Shown here piece after piece: positions 45,901-60,900 of a stretch of DNA of 64,000 nt (positions are counted from its first letter, which is position 1; every line of letters begins with the position of its first letter). This DNA comes from Argyresthia goedartella. Taxonomy: Eukaryota; Arthropoda; Insecta; Lepidoptera; Argyresthiidae. A program made the position numbers and the translations under genes. The DNA lies in the NCBI GenBank assembly GCA_949825045.1, contig OX463820.1, positions 4,166,501 to 4,230,500 on the forward strand. Direction: 5' to 3'. Under the pieces are notes generated by a model. The model made no database searches. It was not told the DNA's origin and was given only the letters and a program-made list of their open reading frames with translations.

Positions 45901-48900
45901 TGAGCGGTTAAATCGAATTAGCGATTGTATCAGACGTGGAGTGGTAGATGCGGAGACGAGAGGGTTTGATAATTACAAGCTAGTAGGTGATACGTTATAT
46001 TTTCACGTGCCGAAGCGGAACGTACGGTTGTTAGTGATTCCGGAATAATTACAGGAGGAACTAATATTACACATACATGAAGAAATAGGTCACTACGGCA
46101 GATATAAAATATTAGCACTGATGAAGGACAGATATTACTTTCTTCATATGAGTAGGGTGATTAACACGGTGATAAGAAGTTGTGACATATGTCAAAAGGT
46201 CAAACCAAGTACTTACAATACCGTTGGTCCTTGTACACCGGTGTTGGCGGAAAAGTTGGGTGAGAAAATTTTCTCGGACCTTTATGGGCCATTGCCCGTA
46301 GGTAAATTCGGATATCAAATTATATACGTGATTCAAGACGTGTACAGTAAGGTAATAAAATTGTATCCAATGCGGAAAGCGACAGGTAGGAGCGTGCTCG
46401 CTTGTACAAAGAGATTTCATAGGGAAATACCTATCGAAACTATAATTACAGACAATGGACAGCAGTTCATATCGAAAGTTTGGGAATTTGGTCTCAACCA
46501 GCTAGGGATTCGGGTCACTCATACGTCGGTGTATTGTCCAAATTCTAATAACGTGGAAACAGTGAATCGTGAGCTAGGTCGACTAATTAGAACCTATTGC
46601 GGCAGAAGTAATCGAAGTTGGGTCGACGCGTTACCGGACATTGAAAATTGCTACAATAATATCGAACACACGAGCACCGGATTCGCTCCTAATGAGTTGG
46701 CGTTTGGTAGGCGGGAACCGTTAACCATTGACAAAGAATTAGGCGATGAATGGTTATTAGGTCATAGTGTGCGAGATATGGAACAGGTACGGAATGTAGC
46801 GATAGAGAACTCTAAAATTTCTAGTGAACGACGTAAGCGACAGGAAGTCAAACGGCGTAAGTTAGAAGTCTATCGTATAGGTGATTATGTGAAAATTAAG
46901 ACTTTTGTGCGTTCAAATAAAGAACAAAAAATCATGCGGAAATTTTCATTGTTGTATAAAGGGCCTGTTATTTCGGCAGTGGTATATCCGAACTGTTACA
47001 CTTTAGTAGATCCGGTTTCAAATGAGATATTGGGTAACTGCAATACTATAAATATAGCCAGGTATTATGTGAGGACGAATAAGGGCGTAGACAAATAAGA
47101 TAGTGTATAAAAGTTATATAAGTAAGCTTTAGTCTGTAAATTTGAGTAACTACGATTGTAGATTTAAGGATCTTGCATAGTTTAGAAAAAAAATAAAAAT
47201 GTATATATATATATATATAGTAATATGAATTAGGATAAGGTGCGGGTGTGCGAGGTTGTATAGTTAGGTAGATAAATAAGATAAGAAAGGAGAGAGCTCA
47301 ATCGAGTTGTGTAAATATTATATGCATAATTGACAGATTCATCGGTCTGTGTACATGATTTGAGATGTCCGTGCATATAGAGTAGATATGGACAAAGCAT
47401 GGGTTAGCATTGTGGTAATGAGATCCTTGCGCCATGTTAAACTGAGATAAACAGTGTCTCAAGGTCTGGGAGGGGGCTGTAATGGTACACACATTGAATA
47501 CAAGAATCAGTTCATTTAACGCTTGGGTTATTGAGTGATTCGAAGTAAGTTGGCAAGAAATGAGCCTGAGAACGTGGTTAATTTCGGGGAAGAGAGGTCG
47601 GGTCAGGTTTTTTTTATCGCATTCCTGCGAAATGTGTAGGAATCAGAGCCGATTTGGCTGCGCGCTGAATACATTATTGATAACTAAATAATGGAAGGTT
47701 CTTATGGAACTATACGGAGAAAGCTAATGTGTTGACTGCAAATATACAATTGCGATTGATTATTACGTTGTGGTGAGTCTGACATCACGGGTTTGCATAT
47801 CTTTCCAGTGATCTTTGTCTTAGACGCTAGCGGTCGGGCATCCAGGCTTAATTAATTGCAACCGCTTTATAGCCAGCGATCGAAAAATTTTGTGTATCGG
47901 CAATACCAAATGACTTGAGTGATAACCGATGGGTGATTATAGGAACTATGCATACACAAAATTGTAGAACAGCGGGCGTGCATGGCGTGTTTGATTGAAA
48001 CTAGACCCTGTGTAGTTAATGATAAGAAGCTTGCGCTTGGGCAGTATTTGCGGGGTAGGACGCCATCTCAACCATGTGGGGCGTCCTATAAATACGAGTG
48101 CGGGATCGGAGAAGGGAATCAGTCCGTACGTCAAACCACTGTGGTACACGTGTCTTTTGGTAATCTGAACAGTTCGGTCTGCCGTTTTACGCGTCTGGAA
48201 TTGGAAGATTTGTGATTGCGTGCTACAGAGAATTTTCGTGTGTGTCTGAAGCGCCGAGATATACCTCGGTTCCTATCCTTTAATGCCCGGTTCCTATATT
48301 TCAAAAACGATCCGTTTTAGTTACGAATGGTAGTTAATTCTACGAGGCGTAAGCTAAAACCGTTGCTATAACAAACGTCTCGTTATGCAACCAACCGACG
48401 GCTGGCTACTAACGGATGGGAGGGTTACCGGCAACGGAGCGTAAGCGTATTGCATGGAGATGTCACTTGGTTGCGTTCCAATAAATATTTTAAACGTCAG
48501 TAGACTTTCCAGATAACTATTCGTAATGTCACTTGGTTACCCCTCAATTCCGGTCGGTAAAATTTTATATTTCACTGTTTTCGCTGTAATTTTGAATTTA
48601 AAATAACCAGTTCATCAGATAGTGACAGAGAAGTGTTCGAAATTATATCGAACTCCAGCGAGACTGACTCAGCAGAAGATAATAGACAAAACATGCAGCC
48701 CAGGAAAGAACAAATGGGAGATCACTGAACAAGCCCCGTACCAACAACCATGACGGTCACGATCCTCAGCCATGAGGGAGCGACTAGAACGAAAGAACCG
48801 ACAGAAATATCCCTGAGTCTTAGCCCTGAATGAAGATTTAGGTACCGAGGCAAAAACGTTGCATGCCTCCTACTAGGCAGCAGACAAATTTGTAGATAAA

Positions 48901-51900
48901 TCAAATGGGAAGATGATAGGTACTCACCGGCTTAATATACATTTCAAACCTGGTCGTTTGAAATGTATCATACACTTTGTATTTTTTGAAGAATTTGTCG
49001 ACTAGAAGAAGACTCAAACTTTTTGCAGGATATATGTATACTTATTTCAATTGATGGATGTCAATGTCGAGTCAAATGTCTTTTTCGCGCGATGAACGTT
49101 CCGTCCTTGTTATGTATTCTATGCATTCTATTAAGTTTGATAAGGAAAAAAATATGTCACGAAGATGCCTGCGTTCGTGTATCTCTGATAAACATCATAA
49201 GTTTAGAGAACTCTAAGATCAATTCGTATGTAAATCTAATTTGTATCGGCTTGAACTTTATCTTATGACATATTTCAATCCTGCATATAACGAAACGCAC
49301 ATCTCTGAGTGAAGAGGGCGCGTCGGTATTTCAATGACATCTATGACCAACGGACGTCCGTAGGTAAAAGGTACAGAAAGTAAATTGTGGAACGGTATTA
49401 ATGACTCGTAGTTGGTTAGGGAAAAACGGACAGTTACTTTTACGGATGACGATCCGTTAAATATAGGAACCGGGCATAAATCAACCTACCCAAATTCCAA
49501 AACTATCCTTGGGTCGTTAGATAAGAACTTGTAGGTAATTTGATCTGAGTCTGAGTCTGGGCTTGGAGCGACCCTAATTTCCTTGTTCCTTCACCATAGG
49601 GTTTCTGGATTAGCTCTTAGGATATTCGCGGGTTAATCCTTTCCTCATTCCCTTCGTGTAGCGAGTTTGGAAATTCCCACACACACAAGTCGTTAAACAT
49701 ACAAGCACATTCAATTCACACACAACCTTCTTCGAGTGGTGTCGATGATGGACGTGGTATAACACTAGGATTTAAGACTAGGCTAGACAGGAGTTTATTT
49801 GAGGCTAAACCTAGGTTGTCAAGGCATAGGGAGACTGTTTGATCGATGGGGTTCCGCGGATGAAAATAACAAATTCAGAACAAAGTATAAACGTTGTCGA
49901 CTCAGATAACCTATCCTGTTGATATCTTTGACATTTGAGTTTTGTCGGGGACGCGCGAAGAGATCAAATTACAGTCTAAAGTTCATTGTTTAGGGACGGG
50001 TAGATATTTTGCCTTGCCTTGGATCGTTTTGATTCAAGTTGCCTCTTTAAATTAAATGTCAATTTCGCTAGGATATCTAACGTGTAGATTGTGTCACGCA
50101 TTTATTTTGCTGGGCTCAGTCGAGGCGTGCTGAGGTAAACGAGGTACATAAATCGGTATTTTCCGAAGTACGTAACTCGTTGTGGAGAGGGTTAGATCTC
50201 TAAAGCACTAAAGAAAACGTTTCGATAACATCCAGCTCGAATTGCGCAGAGTTGAAGGTTTCAAAACATTACGGACCTTTTGAGGGAACCGCTAGTTCAG
50301 ACCCATTTCGGAAAATCAAATCGCAATTGTGTAAACCCGGTCTATTTGGATCGGAGCCACTAAAGCCGCTACTAGCGAGCACATGAAATATCATTGAGTA
50401 CTCACGTCGTAGCACTACGACGAATAACCATACGATATCCCAAACAAATATTATAAATTGTGGTCGACCACGTAAAAGAAGCTCCAAGCGCCCATATATA
50501 CAAAAAATAACTGGTACCAGTACACAAATTATAACAAGGATCGATCTGGCGCAAAACACCGCTAACTAACTCGAAATACCGGCTTGCGGGCATACATGCT
50601 TTCTCTATTTAACTTGAAACTCTAACTTCCTGAACCAATCTTTCGTTCAACTATTGTACGCCTAACGAATTTCTCAAGAAACGAGAAATTCAGACTTATC
50701 ATTCCTGACTTGACATTTTCACAGCTGAATCGGGACATCTCTTTTGGGGGTAGATAGAATAGACGATCATAGCTTTCTGACAGCGGTGGCGCGACCTTAG
50801 CTATTTATGCCGTTACATTCTTTATGAGGACAATTATTATTTTATTCATTTTGATTAGTGTAAAGTGCAGGTGTAAAGTGTGGCTGTGAATTGTAAAATG
50901 CTAGCAACTTCTGAACAGCCAGTGTTAAGAGTGAGTGATAACTAATCAGTAATCAGCGAAGTGAGGCAAATAGAAGTATATTCTATTTTTTGCGAGTAGT
51001 GACGTCCCCGGCGCCACTCCTCCCCTTCTACTGGCAGCGTGCCTTCACTCGCTGTTTAGTTAACAGCGTCGGGGCAGCAAATTCGACTGTTTCAAAAAAA
51101 ACTTCAAAGGCAAGTAATGCATCGCGACTGATTCGCGGCTGTGTGCATTGTATTTCAATGAAAGGGATTATTTAGGGATAAGTAATTAAAAAGGCGGTAA
51201 ATAGATTTACGATCAGATACTGTTAATCATAATCATAAGCGTTGATATCTCGGTATGTATCTGAGGGTACTATAGATCAGGATGGTCTTCTGGAATATCT
51301 TAATACCCTCCAAAGTGTTTGTTTCGGTCGTGCGCCTCCAATCTTGAACAGAAACCACATTGTTGTAAATTATTTTCATCAATTTGAGGAAAATACGAAA
51401 CATTACCTCGAATTCTTAACATGTTTACCTTTCTATCAGATGAGCTTTTTTCCAGCTACTGATGCATTTCTCCTTCGAAGCTCAGTTTGAAGTTCCCGCA
51501 CAGTCTTCAGCGAATACATTTTGTGGTTTTATATCGCAATTATAAGCACAAAATCGAAACCCGATACTTGATACAAACTTAAACAAGGTACTACCATTGA
51601 CGTGAGAGTAATATTTGTTCTGTGTCACTAACATTCACTAACAAATAAAATGTATAGACTCAGATGTTCAGACTTGTATCGAAATTGAAAAATGTACCCG
51701 GCCAAAAAGGTTTGTAATTTCTGACATGTCAAAAAATTATAGCTGTCAGAATTCTACGGAATAAAACATCAGAGTTTAATTTATTTTTGCCCTATACCAC
51801 AATAATGGTAATACCACAGACCTACCAAACACATGAAACTGCTGTTCCTAGGAAAAAAAGGTGCCAACAAAGTGTCGCATAAAATGGCTGCCTTCTAGTA

Positions 51901-54900
51901 AAGGACAAATGCGAGAAATATCGATATCGATAGAAAATTTAGTTTGAAAGTATTTGTTTACAGTTTAGTCCAACTTACTCATTCATGTACGTTTTGTAGG
52001 TACTACACTACACGTTACAACTTTGACTAACCTTTGACTGGTGACATGGTTTTTGTGTAACGTAACTGGTGACGAGGGGACTGAGAGGCCCACTGCGGTA
52101 TCTAGTATAAATCATAGAAATTAAGTGTGGTAGCTAGCCAGAGTATGTAAAAACTGTGTTATCATATATAAATGGATAAAATAAAACAAATAACTATACT
52201 CTGAATATATTTTTTTGTTATGATCTTGCAATTTTAATGTATGTCGTCTTAACAATCAAAAAACTAGAGATGAGATCACAAATTACATAAGCAAAAAATT
52301 AATCAACATATTTTTACAAAAAAACACTTTTTTCTATAATATTGAAGTAATAATGAATTAAAAAAAAAACAACTAAAATCAAAAATGTATTTTCACGAAA
52401 TTGACAATGGTCGAACTTTGCCAATTTTTATATGCAGTCTGGGCATAATTTTTTTGCACACTGCAAGCACACACGTTTCGGACAAGATTCAAACTGGTAA
52501 TTTGATTGGCGCTTTTATCGAGGAAGACAACTGGCTCCTGCTTTCCTGGAGTTTTGATTGTTCTCAGTTAAAAATGTGAAAAAACAATACAACAAAATTA
52601 CGTAAACAATTACGTAAGTGGTGACATGGGGTCTGAGAGACCCCTGCCGAACTTTACGCCAATGTAACTTACCGATTTGAGCCTGTCCGATACAGCTATC
52701 CCCTTCTACGGCATGGACGCAAGTAAACTCGAAGCTACTCAGGTGATGAGCCCAAGGAAACCCGGAGAAGGTGCCAAAATGTTGTTTTACTGACGCCGCT
52801 GGGCCTGTAATACCCCTTGTCACCAGTTAAAGGCTAATTCTTAACAAGTCTAAGTAGGTATGTTTATAAGGTACTTTATCATTAATTTTCATGCCATGAT
52901 ATCTAAACCATAAGACATATTAATAAAATGTCTAGATATACTTTGATCACACTTTTAATCAGTAGGAATCTATGATTCGCATTGGGGTTCCGAGACAGCT
53001 TCCTTGTCACGATTCCCGACTCCATACTCCTATTTATTCAACTTAGGTCGCTATGATATATAATGATATATATAAGTCGCTAAGATCTTCGTCAATCTCG
53101 ACTAAGCCGTATTTTCCGTCCAATCGTTATATCTCCCACGCTTCTTTCTTGGTAAATCTGAAAAAATACAAAGTACTTAATGAATTCATATTAGAATTCT
53201 ACTCCTATACCATTAAATAATATTATTTATAATTTATTGAAATGACAAAGGAAATCTTTTTTTAGGGTTCCGTACCCAACGGGTAAGAACGGAACCCTAT
53301 TACTAAGACTTCGCTGTCCGTGCGTCTGTCACCAGGCTGTATCTCAAGAACCTAGCTAGCTAGAGAGTTGAAATTTTCACAGATTATGTATTTCTGTTGC
53401 CGCTATAACAAAAAATACTAAAAAACAGGATAAAATAAATATTTAAGGGGGCTCCCATACAACAATACCACATACAAACTTATGGATGCACCTGGTTACG
53501 TACATGGAGTGTGAAAGTAACCGCACCAATAACTTTGTAAACAATATTTTGCTGTGTAAAATCCAAACTATTCACTCCACACTATCGCTTCCATTGAACG
53601 GTGGTACGGAACCCTTCGTGCACGATTTAGACTCGCACTTGACTGGTTTTTTAAGTATAATTTTTGACTTAAAAAAGAGAATTCCTTTGTCATTTCAATA
53701 AATGGGATTACATGTTTTGTTCTGTTTTGACTGTACTCAATTATCTTGAATAATAACAATGACTTGTCTAAATAGCATTTTAGCCATTATGTTGATTTTT
53801 AACATTTTTTATTCATCTTAATAATATTACTGCCAAAACAATTCATCGACATAGCACATCACTATCCCAACATGTAATTTGTTTACAAACATTCAGCAGA
53901 AATAAAATTATGAAATAACGGCATATACAGCTATAAGCATACTATTATATTCATGTTATCACTTTATTACGTAATACAAAACTGCGAATTGAGACTCAAA
54001 TCTACCTGATTTTACAACTTTTTCAACAAAAACTAGTACTAACCTATGAAGTCTCAATTGTGGTTGATTGCTATTCTTCCGCAAACTACAGTACACAATA
54101 CAACAACGACCTATGTATAACTAGGTGTCTTGAGCAACCACACTTAGTTTTAGCTCTCAAGTCTTTGCCATAATTCCACAAATCACCAAAAACTCTGAAC
54201 AACACAACCAGATGACAGTAAACGTGCCACGGATCTCCTCACCAAACATGGCGGATTTGGGACCTGGCCAAAATGTTGTGAGGTGACATAGCAATGTTGA
54301 AAAAGTTTTGAATCGACAGACGTCGATAGGCGTGCTTTTATCGATACTTACCCCATTGCTGCTTACATCACTAAAATTATACGTGAAAATAATTCAAACC
54401 TGTCCTGTCAAAACTATATTGGTTTCAGTCATACAAAATAAAACGGTCGTATGAGTAAAGAGTGTCGGTATATTAACTTTGGTTCATGAAAAATAACCCT
54501 CCCTTACTTACTTTTTTGTGGGGTGCCATATATTAGAAGCAGTAAATAGATTTTAACGATTTTGACAGATACACAGCCTACAACTACATAAGCGCCATCT
54601 GCAATAAGCTTTTCAGATTAGGTGCCATTGCGTGATCCTAACAAGAAAGTTTAGTTTAAGATTTGACATTCTCCAAATGTAACCTATGGGTTTCTTATGG
54701 AAATAAACTCTTTTTGAATTTTGAATTTTGTTAAAAAGCTACGATTTTGAAGATTTTGTGACCGAAATTTCAGAATTTGTATGTACATGTGGGCTGAACT
54801 ATCTCACAAAAATACATCCTGCTAAAACGTGCTCCTAGCAAGAAAGTATGAAATCGAAAGATTTCACTTATATGAGTACCTATTTAGTGTGTCGTGAGTG

Positions 54901-57900
54901 ATCAATGTTACCGAAAAGCCAAATTTATGTGTCCGCGGGTATCAGATATATTCCGTTTCCTGCTAGAATCACGTTTGTCAAAATGCTGGTTTAAGAAATA
55001 TACTGAAAACACAATTTTGCCAGCTACGTAATTATTAATTATTAGATGGGTGGTATAAATAAAGTAAACACATTTGAATTTACGTCAAGTATCGAAGTAT
55101 CGAACAAGAAAGTAAATATATTTGTGTGCGAAATTCCCTACCATGATAATTTACATGGATACAAATTAAACTACGAACTAAGACTGATTTGCAAGCAGTG
55201 CATCAACTTGATACAGTCTACGGCTAATAACCATCCAAAAGGCATACTTTTACAAGAAACCTCAGCATATCTGTATTAAAAAGACTATGCCCCCGAAAGA
55301 AACAAATTCCACAATATGCTTAACCAACAAGACATTTCCGGGCTCACGAAGAATAGATGGACAAGCTAACACAGATGAATGCAGGCTTGAGTGAAATTAA
55401 CGACATATCTACTGGTAACATAAATATATCAGTCAAAAACAAATAACTTATGTCTATCAGCGGGCTATTATACCTCAAGAACCATAATAGGTAGACAGTT
55501 GAAATTTTCATAAAGTGTGTATTTTATTTGCCGCTTCTAATTCCATGGAAAGCAGCCTATCGTGTACATTACCTATACCCTTATTCACATAAAAACGAAG
55601 TTAACTGACAACATCGAATGTCAATTCTTGAAATAATGTTGCCATGTACAGTTTGGTAGTGATGTTCTCATTCATTCTAAATAGAATGAAAAGTTGTATA
55701 TTTTGAATAGAGTTATTATTTACAATCAGAATTTGTAATGAATGTTTGTCATTATTTACTGTGACATTCGATTGCATTACGCTTTATTTCCATTTCAGGT
55801 AGCATAAGAAAATTGTGTCCACTTTTTGTGAGTAATTAGTAATAATGAGTAAGAAAACTTATGCATTGACTAATGCTATTCTCCCACTCGTTAACGGTCC
55901 CATTGTTCTCTTTTGTTAGTTTGCTAAGCCGGTGTCCTTACGTGACTTACCTGATTACCACACACACAACATAATAAATACATATTATTATTAGGTTGTG
56001 TGCGCAAGCAAGACAAACGCATACAAACGCACTTACTCTGTCGTTGTATCTTCCGTCTCGCTTGCATCCGGTTTGCATGATGCGTATACGTCTTCGTAGT
56101 ATTGTCATTCGTCTCCCTTTCATTCGACTAGTGCACGAATACGTTCTCTGTTCCGTAAAAATTTCGTTGTTTTTGTTGTTACTATTACTTTGTGTTTGTT
56201 ATTTTAGTTACGTTTTTTGTTATCCGTGACTTTATTATGGTACTTCAACCAAGTAATTCGAGGGAGTGTTTGTTGCCAAAGAAAAAGATATCTAAGGTTG
56301 CATTTAGTGTTACTGAAAAGATTATGATCCGTAATACTTACAAATACGTAATACAAGAGGAGTCCAAGATGCTGCCCTTACCAATGGATCGCCCAATGGT
56401 AGAAAAGTGTGTGGCAAAAGCTGCTGAAATCTTAGGTATAGGCAATACCTCTGTATACAGCAATATAAAGGAGTCGAAAGAAAATATTGAATTCATGTTT
56501 TCATGTGTTCAGCGATTCGCCGTAAAATTCATGGTTTTTTCCATAACAACGAATCACCAACCATTACTAAGGTATATTACATAGCCGCGTTGTCACCTTA
56601 GTCTTCGAGCTGTTAACGACATGAGTATATTTATTTCTATTTGTATTTATCCCTAGTACTTATATTTCTCTACTTTTTAATAGATTGTCCAAATTCTTAT
56701 AAATTCACACAGCTGACACAATTATAACGCTATATCTCCAGGTAGATATTCCCTCTTCATAACATAATAATATTAATATGTAGCCCACCCTCTCGGTAAC
56801 CGTCCTATTGTTCTCTTTTGTTAGTTTTCTTAGCCGGCGTCCTTACGTGACTCAACACCTTAATGACCCCACCGAGGGACATCTTTTGTTTTTGATACAG
56901 GTTCTAAAAGCAGTAAATGATGACCCTGACTTGCCCGATTTTTCCTGGGCCACAATGAGGAGGATAATTAAACACTTGAACTTCAAGTATGTCACAAAAA
57001 CCAGAAAAAGTATATTTATTGATACGCCTGCAATTGTTTTATGGCGTCATAGATACTTACACAACATAAAGACTTCTAGAAGAGAAGGAAGGGAAATTTA
57101 TTACCTTGACGAGACCGTGGGTTAATGAAGGTGCGTATTTATTTTGTAATGAGCCTTTTTTATTTATATACATGTACAGTTTAAAACTATTTATCCAGTC
57201 AGCTTTAATATTTTTATTTCATATTTGGTCATACACAGAAGAAGGCATGGACTGATGGTGATATTAAGTCTGGTCGGCAGGCTTTCGTGGAAGGCTTAAC
57301 CACGGGGATGAAGCAACTCTCAGGAAAAGGAAAGAGATTGATAATCAGCCACATAGGAGGGTAAGACGGGTTCGTCGAAGACTCCCTCATGATATTCGAA
57401 GCCAAAACCGGCAAAGAGGACTATCATCAAGAGATGAACTCCGATTGTTTTGAGGTTTAGTTGCCAAAGTTAAAACCAAATTCAGTCGTTGTGATGGATA
57501 ATGCCCCCTACCAATCCCAAAACTTGAAATCATTCCCAAGATGTCTTGGACTAAATCAAGGATCCAGGAATGGTTTCAAAGCAAAAATATAGAGTTTCAA
57601 GCGGACATGATAAAGGCCTTGCTGGAATTGGTAAAAAACTATAATTTTCAAGAAAAATACGTGGTGGACGTGAAGGCAGCTATGCACGGGGTCACGGTCT
57701 TACGCTTGCCCCTTATCACTGTGAACTGAATCCCATAGAGTTGGTTTGGGGGTAGGTGAAAGGCCATGTGGCCGCGAACAATAAAACATTTAAAATGAAA
57801 GACGTTAAAAATCTTTTTCACGAAGGCGTTAACGCTGTGACCCCCGAGAAATGGAAAAAATGCATTGAACATGCAATTAAGGAAGAAAATCAAATGTGCC

Positions 57901-60900
57901 ATCTCGACCACCTTATAGATAGTATCTCGGACAGATTTGTAATAAATTTGAATGATAATGATTCCGATAGTGAGTACCATAGTTATAGTGATAGTGATAT
58001 GGAATAAATATTTATGATTAGTAATAGATAATATTTAGTTATAAGTTATGTATATGTAGTTGTCTCATACTAGACTGATATTTTTTGTTATAATATGTTA
58101 ATTATATTTTTAAATTTGATATTTGTTTACTTATGTATTAGTTATTAAGCTATTTGTTTTTTTTTTTCACAAGTTGTATACTCTACTTTTTACTTGACTG
58201 CGAGAAAATAAATAGAGGTACAGCTTGGTAAGAAATCCTATAAAGTATGACTGTAATTGTCAGTTTTAGGGATACGTAAATGTTTAGGGTGTCAATAGAT
58301 GCGTATTGAAAAGAGCTACTATAATTTGAAATAAAATTTTGTAAATGTTGAATAGCTTTTGAGACAATAAAATAAAAACTGTTGAAATTCTCATGAATTT
58401 TCATTTTGCAAAAATATAAGGCAATGATATAAAACATTTTGCTTTTCATTTTATTCATAGTATAGCTTGTTCAAACTAAATACAGTCAATAAGATATAAT
58501 TGAGACAATAGAATGAACTAAATCATTCTTAACCCCATCACTATTTTTTTTCTACCAAAAAGCGGTAACACTGGTATTGTCATTTTACTTCGTTGTTATG
58601 TGAATGAGGGTATAGGGTGAGTTGAAACATGCAGCAATATTATGACATATTGATAACGTTAATTATTATTTTTTTGAACAGTTTTATGGTACTGCATACA
58701 TCATGGGTAACGGATATCAATTTCAACATAATAGCTTCACGTATTCTTGAGACAAAAGGTCTAAGAGAGGACGGACGGACGGATAGACAGACAGACTGAC
58801 AAATAATTGATCTTATAAAAGTTTTTTTTTTTTCGCTTCGTGGTGCAGAACCCTAAGAATGACAAAAATCACATCTCTTGGACGGGGACCCCTTTCATTT
58901 AACCTCTCCTTTCCCGGGAGTTCGAGACGTCAAAAACGACAAATACCGGAGTGTTTTTGAGCGTTCGGGCTGCGCGGCACTTGACTAATATATCAAGTGA
59001 TTCTGTTGGAATGGTAACACTTAGAATTATGGGAGTTGTATATCTGAGTAGCTAATGAAACCCTCTTTTACACAATGTGTAGAAAATGTCACTGTGACCT
59101 TAGTTTATTTTTGTACTGGCATGAGAAACACAGACTTCTATGAAAATGCTCCCTCTCGACACAAATCTAGCCGACATCAGAAAATTATCAACAACATGTA
59201 CATGTTGTTTGATACCTACGTAATCTACACAAAATAAACTTTTCAAAACAATAAAAACATTAGGGTGTTCTTATAGAAACTTTCGAATATTTCAGCGTTT
59301 CAAATTTTCATAAAATACGGAAAGTAAACTGACGCATCGCGCGAATTATGCAAATCTTGTGAAATTATTTGTGAAGAGACTAGACTACCTAGCGTTATAT
59401 TTCTTAGTTCCTAGGATAGGTAATTTATTCAATAAGAGGAAAACAAGTGGTATTTGCCACTAAATCATAAATGATAAGTGTGAGGACGCCATATCTCGCA
59501 AGGAAAGTATAAAATAGGTAGAAATCAACACTTTGTACTATTATTGAATTTATAGGCAATAGGTGATACTTATCATTCTAGAATTAGTGGTTCTAAGTAG
59601 AAGACAAACTAGGCTTTCTAACAGTGTATCGTACTATGTACCTTTTCATACAAAAATAATTCAAAATCATGCATGTTATTTCGTGTCACGGTGTGTTGTT
59701 TCTGGGCTTTCTCAAGGTCTCGGCAGGTGTACGATATGCGTTTATACAGAGTGTGCAAAGATGGAACGAAGAAAATGTTTCGCCGTGATTTGATTCTAGG
59801 TAAAATAGCTAAACTGGTGTTTCGTTCGTGTAGGTATGGTGTAAGTTTGAGTTAACTAGTATTTAGTTGTTATGTGTATATGAAGTGTTTCCACGCGGCT
59901 CCGTTCACGCGCAAGTACAGATACCTACTGTTCTTACAAAGTGTAATATTGTGTAATATTGTGTTAACTAGTGTTATGCGAGATCAGATATGTACTTTTG
60001 ACAATTTAGTGTAAGATTACACAAATTTGTAAAAAATAAACAATTATTTGAAATGTGTAATTAGTAATTAGCTACCACCTACCTAATGTGTAATTGTGTA
60101 ATTAGGTTTTGGAAAAATAAAAAAGAACAAAAATGTATATAGTTATATATTCACATTCTTTAGTGCCCTGTGCATAAAAATGTACTTAAAAGAAATTTTA
60201 TAACAACAGGCGAGCTTATCTCTAAAAAGATATTTCTTCCAGCAAAATTTATATAGTTATATATTCATATTCTTTATTGCCCTGTGCATAAAAATGTACT
60301 TAAAAGAAATTTTATAACAACAGGCGAGCTTATCTCTAAAAAGATATTTCTTCCAGCAAACCTGGGCGAGACATAATTGTTTAAAAAACAGGACAGTACT
60401 AATGCACAATGAAACTGTATACATTATATTTACACACACACGAGTACACAATTATGGAAAAGTAGTAAACAGTAAGTAAGTAGGTAAACAATTCTATACA
60501 AGTTCTTAGATAGTTGTTTGACTGATATTTGTAACTTTTACCGTATAAAAAATGGAATAAAGTACACAATTACGGAAAAATGAAAAAGAATTTTGTTGCA
60601 ACTGTTAAAGTAAACAATTTCTATACAAGTTATAAGATAGTTAGGTAGTTGGCCACAAATAGAAATTGTTATTTACACAAACGCATAAATATTAGACACA
60701 TAAAAATTCCACACAAAAAGATAGAAACATTGCAACTGTTAAAGTAAACAATTTCTATACAAGTTATAAGATAGTTAGGTAGTTGGCCACAAATAGAAAT
60801 TGTTATTTACACAAACACATAAACATTAGACACATACACACATAAAAATTACACACAAAAAGATAGAAACATCCGGATCGCTAACGCTATGAAGGAGGAG

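Larger units (their letters stand above)
34915..50817 (+). mobile_element. Old Ty3/gypsy LTR retrotransposon with ~2.15-kb LTRs and nested insertions
   Basis: Direct repeats 34915-42339 and 47478-50817 begin TGTAATGG and end GCCGTTACA, flanked by the 4-bp target duplication TTCT (34911-34914, 50818-50821). Without insertions the LTRs are 2157 and 2144 bp, the internal part 5138 bp and the whole about 9.4 kb. The internal part encodes gag and pol (protease, RT, RNase H, integrase) with no env. LTRs this long recall the Ulysses/Osvaldo group of insect gypsy elements, as an inference from length and domain order only. Many small LTR differences and multiple broken frames show an old copy. A jockey-type LINE lies in the 5' LTR and a Harbinger-like element in the 3' LTR. 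Confidence 0.93.

Noticed and set aside
34915..50817. Two separate LTR elements rather than one
   Set aside because: Both repeats share start, end and order; TTCT flanks both outer ends, and removing the LINE and Harbinger-like insertions gives LTRs of nearly equal length.
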